DNA of 27,009 nt from Didymodactylos carnosus (Eukaryota; Rotifera; Eurotatoria; Philodinida; Philodinidae): the NCBI GenBank assembly GCA_905250885.1, contig CAJNOQ010002000.1:1-27009 (forward strand). The letters run 5' to 3'. Numbering within the stretch: position 1 is the stretch's first letter; the number at the start of each line of letters is the position of its first letter. A program made the translations under genes and the position numbers. The notes beneath the pieces are model-generated. The model was not told the origin of the DNA. It did no database searches and saw only the letters and a program-made list of their open reading frames with translations. Of the stretch, positions 1-11,900 are shown piece by piece.

Positions 1-740
1 AATAAATTATATCACACCATAGAATAGAAAGTCTAACGGCACACGAGATGAAGACATTTTTTATGACTGTTGTCGAATTCATATAATCATCCATTTGCTT
101 CGAGAAGAAGAACTATGATAACGTGAATATATTTGATAATGCGGCTTGCTTAATGCAGGCATGTCAAAATATAACAGTGAAAGATTCTTTCTGCAATTAA
201 ATAACCAGTACCGATCCATACCAATACTGATACTTTCAAACGAACATTACACGCTCACCTATCCATATAAGTGTGTTGTTTTTTGTGGTTGTTTTTTTCT
301 TCTATACTCTCTTCACGCGGTTGTTCTCTTTTCCGCGTGGTGGCACTGTATTTACAAGCCTTCGGTTTTTTTGTGCTTTCCTTTGTTAACAGATGTTTTC
401 TTGGACAGAAATAAACTTTCAAGATCATGCGATCAGCACTTCGAGTACTGGTACTCCTACATGTCTGCTGCATGAAGCAACTGCATAAAAGTAGTTTTTA
501 TGCGTCCTTTTCTTATCAACAAAAATTGACAGCAGCAGAACTTTTTATGTTAATAATATTGGGCAAGAAAGACGAAAGAAAGAAAATTTTTATCTCCACG
601 AAAACGACTCGTGTCAAAACAGATTTTTCTTTCTGATCTTATACAACGCATAGGTAAGAAACACGTCATTGAATGAAAGTGAGCAAGGTGAGAAAAGAGA
701 AAAAATATTAGAATAATATAGCGGTGAGAAATAAAACACG
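1..740. other. No gene recognised
   Basis: I see nothing supportable here. Short open frames exist on both strands, but none shows a recognisable domain, and the low-complexity T-rich tracts near 275-310 argue against coding. Isolated exons of an upstream gene cannot be excluded. Confidence 0.5.
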
Positions 741-1173
741 TATACGGCGTGGCCAGCTAACTCTGCTGCCATAACGGTTTTTCAGCGTTCTATTTTGTCT
801 ACAATTCCTAAACTGACTGCCATAGAGTATAGCGGGACAGCTTAAGTTGAAGAGAAAAGTATAATTAAGATTTTAAAACGTTTTTCAGCGTTACAACATG
901 TATCGTTACGAAGCTGTAACCTAAACATTAGACACTAGTTTTTAGTTTTTTCGAATTTAATTTTTTGCAAAACTAGTGTCTAATGTTTAGGTTACAGCTT
1001 CGTAATGATACATGTTGTAACGCTGAAAAACGTTTTAAAATGTTAACTATACTTTTCTCTTCAACTTAAGCTGTCCACCAATAGTGTACGGCGGTCAGTT
1101 TAGTAATTATAGGCAAAACAAAATGATAAAAAATGGTACGAAATTCTGTTAGGGGAGCTGGCCACGCCGTATA
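741..1173. repeat. Foldback element with arms of about 200 bp
   Basis: Positions 741 to about 940 are largely the reverse complement of about 970 to 1173, around a roughly 30-bp T/A-rich loop. The inner arms are close to perfect over about 100 bp (for example ACTAGTGTCTAATGTTTAGG near 972 matches its complement near 920). The outer arms carry more mismatches but meet again at the ends (GGCGTGGCCAGCT near 746 and AGCTGGCCACGCC near 1156). No coding frame inside is convincing. It looks like a non-autonomous foldback or MITE-like element. I could not identify a clear target-site duplication. Confidence 0.85.
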
Positions 1174-1400
1174 GGCGATTACGTTTCGGGTATTCCGTAA
1201 GACGTAAGAAAGAATAATAAAAACGACTTTATCGATAGAAAAAGCGTGCAGCGTGTCAGTCAAACTACAGAGGTTTATGAACATATATCTGTACAATCAA
1301 GGGAGCTCGTATTTCGTATGAGTCGAGTTTTTGTAAGAACGTTCGTCTTATTGATCGTACTCTGCTGTAAACAACAGTTTTTAAAACACATCTATTGCTA

Positions 1401-2075
1401 TGTATATGTCGGAGTTGAGATTGGAATCTAGAGGAATTTGGAATTCGCCTAGGTGAGAATAGAATACAGTATCAATTTTCTTTTGCATAGAGCATATCGT
1501 GTCACATCACAGTCTTTTTCTGATTCAATTTATTTTGCAAAATGCAATACTTTTATAATAATAAGTCAGTGATGACATGCATTTGTGCCTCCTGATGGAC
1601 TTACCAAATTCAGATGTGATCAACTGCGCTGACAAAACGCCGATTCCATCTGCAAATGTCATTTTTTTCGTTATTGGAAAAATAGTTTTTCTTGAATTAA
1701 AAAGGACTGTGATGTGACACGATATGCTTTATGCAAAAGAAAATTGATACTGTACTGTACAGTTTCTATACCACTAGAAGAAAAATCTTTCACTTTCTTT
1801 TTGTCTGCACGTCACATTTTTCCTTCTCCCTTTCCTATGCAATTTCTTAGCATAAATTTAAATTCTGAACTCAACTAGTCCAGTTTGTCAGTTTACATTG
1901 GAATTCTGATCTCATCCAGTTTGGTTTAGAATTCTAACTTCAACTAATTTAGTTAGGCAGCATTCGTATCACAACTAGTTGAAGTTAGAATTCCAATCTC
2001 AATCAGTTGAAATTAGAATTCTATTCTCATCTAGGCGAATTCCTCCAGATTCCAATCTCAAATCCGACATACATG
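1401..2075. repeat. Split, nested inverted repeat with an internal repeat cluster
   Basis: The left arm, 1401-1517, is complementary to two separated blocks: 1465-1517 pairs with about 1700-1752, and 1401-1464 pairs with about 2016-2075. The roughly 260 bp separating the right-hand blocks interrupts what would otherwise be one continuous right arm. That insert holds several degenerate copies of a unit resembling GAATTCTAACTTCAACTAG, in both orientations, from about 1858 to 2015. This suggests a foldback element into which other sequence was inserted or expanded. Confidence 0.75.
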
Positions 2076-2556
2076 CAGACGAGAAACAGATTAAAAAACA
2101 ACTCCTTGTTGAGAATGGTACAGTTTACATATGCAGATAATATTGTTCTAATTGGTGGTCACAAAGTGCTGCAAATAAAAATTACTCACAGAAAGAAAAA
2201 GAAAGAAAAAGAGTTGCTCATTCTGAAATAAATAAACAGAATATGAAAAAAGCACCATTTGGTTGCACATTGAGTATAATAAAGCCGTTGTAAGAATAAA
2301 AGAGAACAAACCAGTGCGATGAGTATGTATTGATTACATGATAGTAATTTTGGTGACTTTGTAGAAGAAATAACGAATTTTTATGCATAGGAAAAAGTCG
2401 ACTGAAGTATCGATCAGCATCAGTATCGATCAGCCCCCTCACAATGTTTTGCTGAAGAGCTGTATCCTACGGAAGGAATGCATAGATTGATCGAAGTTGT
2501 GCAAACGTTATTCCAATTGCTTTTTATTTTAGATCAACACTTTTTTTGAAACAGAA
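2076..2556. other. Upstream region of the PARP4 gene
   Basis: No gene seen. This stretch lies directly before the PARP4 start codon and probably holds its promoter and 5' leader. A short direct repeat, AGTATCGATCAG-like, occurs twice around 2405-2432. No TATA box or other promoter element can be assigned with confidence. Confidence 0.35.
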
Positions 2557-2960
2557 ATGAAAAAGTCATCATTAGATGGTTTGATCTTCGTTCTCAATCT
2601 CAATGATAACATTGGATTTAAAGAAAAAAAGTCGTTAATCAAATATCTACGGGAACAAAATGCCAAGCTTTCATTTATCTTAACAGCCAGTGTAAGCAGA
2701 GCTCCCCCTGTTTTAAGATAGTTTATATATAAGATTCTGTAATAGTGGCTGTGTTTAGACCGATTACGTGTTGGTTAATCGAGATGTACAAGAAACGTAT
2801 AAAGTTCGACGAGCAAGGCAACTGGGAATACCTTTGTTAAATGCTGAATATATTTACGAATGTTGGCGTCATCCCGAAAAAACAATCGATCCGAACGTAT
2901 ACTTGGTTTTAACGGCTCAAAACAATGAAAATTTTAAGTATGGAAAAGTACAGATTGAAG
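2557..2960 (+). other. BRCT domain of PARP4 (exons 1-2)
   Basis: Residues 1 to about 112 form a BRCT domain, the protein or phosphopeptide-binding fold at the N-terminus of PARP4. Visible are the early hydrophobic strand (GLIFVLNLN), a helix ([13 protein letters not shown]), the '[11 protein letters not shown]' strand and the C-terminal '[19 protein letters not shown]' segment with its conserved Trp. The intron at 2692-2758 (67 bp) splits the domain in phase 0. Confidence 0.85.
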
Positions 2961-5900
2961 GTAACGAAGAAAGAGAGAATTAACAACGGTCTTATGCTCG
3001 GTACTATATGCTAATAAAAAGTTCGACAAGACTTTTTCTCACCGAGCAAAAATGTTGATTTATAGCTTCAGAAGCACTGTTCAAACGAACTGGCGGTAGC
3101 AGGTTGTAATGAGGTTCCTATTTAGGTTATTTTACCCTAAACTGAAAAGCTTCTATCCTCTGGTTGAAATGCACTTGTCTTTTTGATCAGGTTTCATCCA
3201 ATCCTCTAGGATCACGAAAGCCCGGTAAAAAGTAAGGCTTTCGTAACACGTTAAAAAGACATAAATTAAAAAAAAGCAGGGCTTTCGTAAAAATAATGCA
3301 AAGGGATTAATGTCTCAGTACATAGAGCATCTACTAGGCATTAATCCCTTGCATTATCGTTACGTAGGCCCTGTTAGTGATCTTAGTGACTGACTATTTC
3401 ATAGAGAGGATATGATCCGATTAATAGTGTTACGAAGGTCCTGTAAAAACAGATAAGAAAGCCCTGTTATTTTTTTAGTACGAATCAAACGTCACCGTCT
3501 TTTTCTTCTATTTCTGCAAGTTTATGAATTTTTACTCAGGTAGCACAAAAAAATCTCCAAATACTGCTTCTAAAAAGACCAGACGATTCGATATTAGTAA
3601 AATAAAAATTTGGAATCATGATGATATAAGTTTGCCAAGGTTTGATGAAATAAATGCTGAAATTGCGAAATGGGCAATATTTCGGGTAAGAAAACTTGGC
3701 TTTTGATGACAGGATGAGGAGTAGCACTGTCGTATTGTGTTTAGGAAATGAATGAACATTCGTTTGTTTATTTTGTTCTTGAAATTCAAGTTTTGAGTCA
3801 AACTAGTGAAAGAGAATATCGAATGAGATTTTATTATGAAAAACAAACAATCGCAGAAGAGCGAGTAAGAAAACGAAGTACATATTTGTTCATTTGGTAA
3901 TATCTTTTTTTTGTGTAGAGGGGAAATCCAACAATCATTCAGTATATGTACAGTAATGACGTAAATGAACAACTGCAATTGTTTGCCTTCTATTATGATC
4001 GCATTGCCACAATGCCTCGTGTTACGAAAATGAAAGACATGTTACCAAACACTATCGGTTCAAAACTACTTCTTCGAGTAGGTAGTCGAGGTAGAGAGAG
4101 GCACTCCGAACTAGCGGAAAACCTAACCATATGTAAATCTTTCAAGAAAAAAAAGGAAAACAACAGATTTTATTTTGGTAGACTTTTAACGCAAAGGTAC
4201 CGTTTACACCTCTATATTTGTGTCTTTTTCAGGTGTTATGGTGTCATAGAATCGATACACAAGTTATTGATGACGACATTTGTCAGTTGATAGAATCAGT
4301 CTGGCTAGAATCAATGGGTGATCTTAAACAAATGCTCAATGTTCAACCGGAAACAATAACATTGAAAAAAGTATGCATATTCAAGGCTGAACAGAAAATA
4401 GGAAACAAATTTGAGTTTTGTTTTCAACACATAAGCCTACACAGAAGAGCATTTCGCAGAACTGCATTCAGAACGTTTTTTTCATAAGAAAAAGTTTCTT
4501 AAAGTCAGAATCGAGTCAAACTTTAAGTCAGCGTGTTTCGCAATTGCTTCTTTTTGTTCCAAGGCTTTCTCATAACTGACTCACGGATCCTTTTCTTGTT
4601 TGTTAAGTTTCTCGCCGTTGAAACATGGTACTTGATTTTCTCTCACAAGCTGACCTTTTTCCATCAGAATTTCTAGGAAAATGCCGCTCAGGAAGAAGTT
4701 CTCGAAGTGGGTTTTTAATTTAATTCCAGTACAATACTTAAACCTCTTCAAACCTCGTATGTATAACAAAAACAACGGCTTTTTTCTTTTCTTTTTAGTA
4801 GTAACATTTTACCAGGCGCATTTCTACTGTTGTTGAGCGTGCGATGAAACTGGTGTTCAGTTTAGTTTTTCTTTACTTTTCTTTTTCTGTTTGGATTGTT
4901 TGCACATGTGCTCAGTCTATCAAATTGTTATTCCTAAAACTTCGTACATCTTGTTACTTCTCTTTATTTAGATCATCGAAGCAGAAGCTGTTTTATTAGA
5001 ACAAAAAGGTTTATTAGAAAACAACGCCAGCGACGGATCATCCGATTTGACTACAAAATTCTATTCACTTATACCACACAACTCAAATTTCAAAAGTGAT
5101 TTAAATAATCGTCGAATATTACGCGAAAAAATGGATTTATGTCAAGTACGTTGTTGCTCTTGTACGGTCTGTGGTGTGGTTATTTGAAACATTCGTTTGT
5201 GTATAGATGCTTCGTGACATGTTAACGATCAATGAAATGACCGACTGGAATGTTAAAGCTTCTATTGAAGCAAAATATCGTTCAATGAAATGTTACATAA
5301 ATACACTAAATAACGCTTCATTAGAATTTAAGACAATATGTGATATGATTTGTTCTTCATCGACAGAGCCGTATGTATTTCCCTCTCTAAGTACATGTTG
5401 TAGAGTTTTGATGTCAATGGCGTTGTGAACGTTTCACACTTCAACATCAAACGAAATTGATGAATCTTTCCTACATTTACAGAAATGAACAAGTAATTAT
5501 TCACAATATCTTTGAAGTGATACGACAAACAGAATCGATTAACTTTAAAACAGCACTACATAATCAACGTCAACTATTTCACGGTTCAAAATACAGTAAT
5601 TTTCTTGGGATTTTATCAAGGTATACCATCTTTTCTTGTCTGTAGTACAAAATCATAACTTAATTTTTTTTTCATAGAGGTTTATTAATGCCAAAGATAA
5701 TTGTTAATGAACTGGGCGGAACGAGAAGCGACATCGGGCATTTGGGCTATGGTCTTTATTTTTCAGATTCAGTGACGTAAGATGCTTTTTGATACGACGA
5801 AAGAGTTTTAGAAAACAGATATTTTTTGCATGTAATACATCGAAATTTTGGTGCTGATGCACTTTGTCAGTTACCAAAGAAAAGAAAAGGAGCGTAAAGA

Positions 5901-8900
5901 TTGCAGAGAAGCACAGCAGGAAAGTGTTGTTGCATATAAGCAAATACCATATTAAGTCATTTTCTGCGTCGCTAAAAATCTATCGACATTTTTTTCCGTC
6001 ATCGTAGGTCATTTTTGAAGCAGTGAGAAGCTGCGCACTTTTTAAACTAATAAATTTTAGAATATTGATATGAGCAATGCACACTTATGTAATCTTGACC
6101 GTTATTTCTTGTTTAATTATTTTTAGTACATCACTGAAATACACAACTAAGAGTAACCAAAACGGTAAACGATTACTTTGTATCTGTAATGTGGCTCTCG
6201 GAGATAGTGCCAACTGTTATTCACATTCGTCAGATTTATTACAACCACCAAAGAATTTCAATAGTGTTCATGGTGTTAGAATGACAAAAGAAAATCAATC
6301 AACATTTGAAGTATTTCTAAGAATTATTTTACTTTAAAATGCACTATGAAGCCTGAACTGTCTCGTCTAGGATAACGAATATGCAATTTATGATCTCGAT
6401 CAACAGCGTCTGCAATATTTGGTTGAAGTTTCATGGAAACCGCACGATGTGATACCCGACAATCCGATAAAAGTGCCTGTCGTAAAAGATCAAACAACAA
6501 TCAATCGAGAAATACCGATGACTGAGAGTATGCAGGTTCAATGTTCTATTATTTCCTGCTATATTGTGTTTGAAGTGTTCTCATTTTTACCTATAGCGCT
6601 AGAATTGTTTAAAGATGAAAAGATAGAAATTGCTGAACAAGATTATGGTCTAATCTCGTCCAGAACTGGTCAACGATTACCATTAAAGCAAATGCACTTA
6701 AGAGCAAGATTAGTCGATGTTACTGGTGAAGTAAGCTTAATTTTTTTTCTCATGCTTTCTCTGCGTGTGCATGATATCCTTACCGATTTCGGTTTTTAAT
6801 CGGTTATCCGAAACCGATCATAATCGATAACTGAACATCTTTTTACTTGCACAGATTCTTGAAAATACATTTATAACAGTAGAAAGGAACGTCTGTTGTT
6901 CAATCAAGAAATCAAGTTCTTATAGCATGGAGTTGTCGTATGACATGAGTTTGATAGAGCAAACATTTCTCTACAACCCTACACTATCAGAAAATTTATT
7001 AGATTTCAAGTCTGGCCAGGGAAGGTCAAAAACCAAAACCTCTAAAAATCGGTTTTTTTGGCCCGAAACCTATCTTAAAACTTCTCATATTGTGTTCTCG
7101 TGCAGCCGATGTTGTAGAGCATGTCGAGCTACCTTTGTGTACCAATTTTGAGCATCACACGACTTCGAGAACGAAAATTTGAAGTTTTCGATAAATGTCT
7201 CATAGGCTATGATCATATGCACTAAAATGAACGTACAAACTTCGAATTTTCGCTCTTGAAGTCGTGTGATGCTCAAAATTGGTACACAAGGGTAGTTTGA
7301 CATGCTCTACAACATGGGCTGCACGGGAACACAATATGAGAAGTTTTAAGGTAGGTTTCGGGCCAAGAAAACCGATTTTTAGAGGTTTTGGTTTTTGGCC
7401 TTCCCTGGCACCAGAAGCTTCTAACAGCGCAAACCACACGTCTCTAGCTACTTCCGTTGAGAAGTTATTCAAGTTGCAACCAACTGCATTGTTCTATGAA
7501 ATGGATAGTAATTTCTGACCCAAAAAAAGATGAAAAATTTTTTCACATCAATTTAAGAGGCCAAATTAATTTAAATTCGTTTACATCAGTTTCGCAGTTA
7601 AAATTTTGTACTTTAAATTGCTTCAAACTAATTTCTACTCCCAAATTCATTTAGACTAATTTATTTTGAATGAGTTTGAAATAATTTTAACCTCTCAAAT
7701 TGATGTGAACTAACTTCGATTGCTCACGTTCATTTAAATAAATGTTTTTGTAATAGATTTGTAATAATTTTGTTAATATAAATTAGTTTTAATTAATATT
7801 GAGCATTTAAAAAAAATATTGAAATATTCATCAACTATTTGAACTAACTTAGTCTCAAATCAGTTTAAATTAATTTTTAACCGAAAATTAATGTAAACTA
7901 ATTCCCACGTAAATTGATTTAAATTGGTTTAAAATCTAAATTAGTTCCAACGAATTTTTAATTTAAAATTATTGTAAATTAATGCTTTTCAAAATCAATT
8001 TAAACCACTCTAAAATCAGAAATTCGTTTAAATTAATTTAATAGGAGGTTAACAACGATAAGTCTACAAAAATTAATTTAGATTAATCTTAAAGTGAAAA
8101 TTGTTTTGAATTAACTTTTTTCGGATTAGTGCAAATCGTTTATTACTAAATTGAGTTAAAGGAATTTGGAAAAACATTAGCTCAGATTAATTTGACTTTC
8201 AAATTAGTGTAGAGTTTTCGAATTAATGTACACTAATTCGAAGCTCAAATTTCGTGTCACTTAATTTAATATGAGACTTTGTGTAATGCGCTCACAAGGG
8301 AAATTAATTTTTTCACGAAAAAATTAATTAAAATGAATTTCAGTATTTTTAAATTGATGCACATTAATTGTAACTGATTTTAGCTGGTTTTAGCTAATTT
8401 TTAATTAAATTAATGTGAACGACTTTCCTTTTAAATTTGTTCAAATTCCTTTAAATCTCGAAATTAGTTTGCATTAATTCGAAAGTATTTAAAAGTTCCA
8501 ATGGGTGTACTTTGGATCCAACACTTTTCATGGAAATCTAGGGAAAAAAGTTATTTTGAAGACACCTTTATTTTTTGAAAAATTTCATTTATTATAAAAT
8601 AACTTTTTTCCTTAAATTTTTATGAAAAACGTTGAGTACAAAAAACGACCGGATGATTGCAATGAGATCAAGAAAACGTCAAACATTTGTTATTATTATT
8701 GTCACATTTGTTCAACTTCAATCAACATGCAATTAGCCAGCTCGATTTGTTGAAAAACAAAAAAGTTTAGATTAACTTTTAAAAAAAAGCTTTTCTATGA
8801 GCCATGTGTCACATGGCCAGAGCAAAAGAATTGTTGTTACAATAAAAAGAATGGTTATAGCGACGATTTAAAGGTTATCGGTTCTGTCATCGGTTAACCA

Positions 8901-11900
8901 AAACGGTTGCATACCTAATCGTTAGGCGGACTTATGAGTCATTAAAATATTAGAACACTTCAGAGAGTTTTTCTCTGTGTTACAAGGTAGAAAGTGATCT
9001 GTCTTGCAAAATCAGTGTAAATAGAAGTGATAGTTTTCCATCAGATGGTCTTCTGTTATATTAAATAGTTAGGATATGGTCTAACTATCTGGGTTAAAAG
9101 ACGAATTTTGACCACTGGAATTGATTGGATAAATAGTTTATAGAAATTTTAACTTGATTGTTTAGCTTCCTATTTGAAACAACCGTCGGATTCTTCCGAT
9201 CGTTTCGAGAAATTTATACAGAGGGTGCTAATTGTGTGTTTTCTCTGAAATGGGCTCAAAATTCCGAGCGAGCTTTTCAAGTTAGATCTAAAAGATTTCT
9301 GTAAACTTTTCGTTTAATCAGTTTTAGTCCTCCTGATTCGTTTTTGATACCGTTCAGCTTGACACTCTGTAAGCTAGTGTTTTTTAGCGATCTGGGCGCA
9401 CGAGAATTTTCAGCGTCATGACCGCATTTCTTTTAGAACTTCCAAACAAAAATATGGATAAGACTTGGGAATGCGGCATGCACTTTATTTAGTAAACTAA
9501 ATACACGCAACTGTTTCCTTATCGTCTATTTATCTGTCTATATTGCATTATTCTGTTCTTTTACTGTTTTAGGTTATATTATATCAACTTTATCATAATA
9601 ATAACATACAGCCGATTGAAGCAAAATATGTTTTTCCGTTGGATGAGCATTCAGCTATTTGCGGTTTTGAAGCACATATAAATAATAAAGTCGTTGTGGG
9701 AGTCGTCAAAGAAAAACATCAAGCTAAACGAGAATATCGAGAAGCAGTCGAGCAAGGTCATGGCGCTTATCTGTTGGATCAGGAACAACCAGTATGTACT
9801 AATGTGATGACGTTAGATCATCAACAAAGCTTCTGTGTTTTTTCAATCTTAAAGGACACAAATTCATTGGATGAAAGTTTCGGGCTTTCCTTTTTTCTAT
9901 GATTCACTAGTTTATCTATGGGATAGATATTGCTGTGTGAATATCTCAGTAACTAACTGCTAATACTTAACGAATACGTCGAAAAGTGCACGAAATGAGC
10001 GTCTTTTTATCATTTGCAAATACATCATGAAGAGATGAAACAGATAGTTAACACTAGTTATAAGGATTGCTTTCCTTTTCTTTTGTTTTATAGGAAGTAT
10101 TTAGCGTTTCCGTTGGAAATCTTCCTCCGAATTGCGAATGTTTGATTAAAATCACGTACGTAGTCGAATTATCAATTGAAAATGATGATATCGTTTTCCG
10201 TTTGCCTGCAAAAGTTGCTGCTTGGCAATCAAAAATATCTGTTGAAGAACAAAATCAAGTAAGTATGAAACGAATTCACGACAATGTACTTTGTAAAGTG
10301 TTGAAAACTATTTTTTTTCTTAATTTCTATCTCAAACTCTTTCTGAACAGTGTCGTTTTCTAATAACCAAACGTTAGTTCAATAAAATACGCTTTTGACT
10401 TCGATAAATTTAGTGAAAGTTGCCACTTAATACTCATTACAAAGTATAGCTTTAAGCATTTAGAATCCGGACTGCAGCTTTGTGACTTTAACGTTGTAAT
10501 GTTTTACTACTATTTCACCACTGTTGAATGTTTTGTTAGGCATTATTATCACGAGGAAATACAATTTGTTACGTATACTATCTTTTCTGATCAACACCAC
10601 ACGATTACTTTCCTATAAATATCGGTATTTGCCACAAAGTCTACAGTACCTTACCTACTATGATCCTTTTTACCGAGCGTTTTCACTTTTCGAGAACTTT
10701 GCTAATGGTGCTTTGGCATTCGTTTCGTTTTAGACGGTGTTACCATTCGTTGGACTGACATCTACGACTCATTCGGGACAGATCGAATTCAGTCTACAAG
10801 CCTTCGTGCAAATGCCATACGATATCCAAAAGCTATATTCCCCTACACATCGTCTTCGTCGAAAAATCACTGATTGCCAAGCTATGATTCAATTGGTTGA
10901 TCAAGTTTTGACTAAAGATTTCATTTTAGCGATATCGCTGAAAACTATTCACCAACCGAGAATGTTAGTTGAAACGCATCCTTCGGACTCAAAATCAAAA
11001 GTTTGTATGTTAACATATTATCCACAATTTGATTCTGAGTCTCAGAGTCCCGTCGAACTCATCTATTTAATCGATGTATCGAATTCCATGGACGGACAGA
11101 CCATGAAACAAACAAAACAATTGGCACATATGTTTTTATCAAATATGACGAGTGAAAATAATTCGAATACTGTCTTCAACGTTATTACATTCGGGTCAGA
11201 TAATGATGAATGTTTCCCAATATCTATTCCCTCGACTAGAGAAAACATAGATAAAGCAAAACATTTTATTCTTCATTCACTCGTGCATCGTGGAAACACT
11301 GATCTGTTTTCGGTTTTACGACATTATTCGCTGTTGCCATCATATGATCAAATAAGAAATTTTGTTTTGATTTCCGATGGTCATCTAAATGATATGAAAG
11401 CCATTGTTTCCCTATTAAAATGTCATCAAATGAAAAAGGATCGATTTTTTACATGTTCAGTTGGTGAAACACCTAATAAACATAATTTAAAACAGCTGAT
11501 AAATTCGACAAGTGGCGGTGGAATCGCAACAGTGTTTGATAGTAATTATCGATCGAAATGGAAAACAAAAGTAAGTAGAAGCGAGTAACATTCTGCAGCA
11601 AGGTGAGCTTGTAACGTTAGTCTCTGACAGGCTTTTGTATCACTGATCATGTTGTTCGCACAACTCTACGTATCCGCTGCTCTGCTTTTTAGCATTGATT
11701 GCATTCTCACGGCCCTCATGACGATTGATTTGGGAAAAGAAAGACAAACGAAACAAAAATCTCTCAACTTCTATTATGTGTAATCCAGTTTTGAGCTAAC
11801 GATGCTCTAGGTAGAAATCTGGGCAGCCTTGAGAGATGTGGAAGTAGTGTTAGTATTGTTTGTCTGTGCTTTGTCCGTTTTAGAAATTTGGGAAAATCTA

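Larger units (their letters stand above)
6731..9572. other. Intron 13 of PARP4, 2.8 kb, packed with repeats
   Basis: This is much the longest intron of the gene and splits the VIT domain. It contains a foldback element (7016-7408), about 1 kb of degenerate AT-rich repeat (about 7520-8480), another small inverted repeat (8514-8639) and A/T-rich remainder. Motifs of the ATCGGTTA type lie near both ends of the repeat-rich part (about 6783-6830 and 8873-8900), possibly marking an older insertion. No coding segment is convincing; open frames at 6927-7518 fall in the foldback arms. Confidence 0.8.
6597..11570 (+). other. VIT and von Willebrand A domains (exons 13-16)
   Basis: Residues about 622-778 form a VIT domain (vault protein inter-alpha-trypsin), seen in [51 protein letters not shown] and [20 protein letters not shown]. 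It is split by the 2.8-kb intron 13. A vWA domain follows in the single large exon 16 (about 885-1057), with the metal-binding MIDAS sequence DVSNS (Asp892, Ser894, Ser896), then a GNTDLFSVL loop and the ISDGHLND strand-loop. PARP4 and inter-alpha-trypsin inhibitor heavy chains share this VIT-vWA pair. The vWA fold mediates protein binding. Confidence 0.9.

Noticed and set aside
146-636. Open frames near the left edge as possible genes
   Set aside because: They overlap on opposite strands, contain long T/A runs, and show no domain or splice-supported continuation.
6927-7518. Overlapping open frames on both strands within PARP4 intron 13
   Set aside because: They lie in the two complementary arms of one foldback element and mirror each other; no domain is recognisable.
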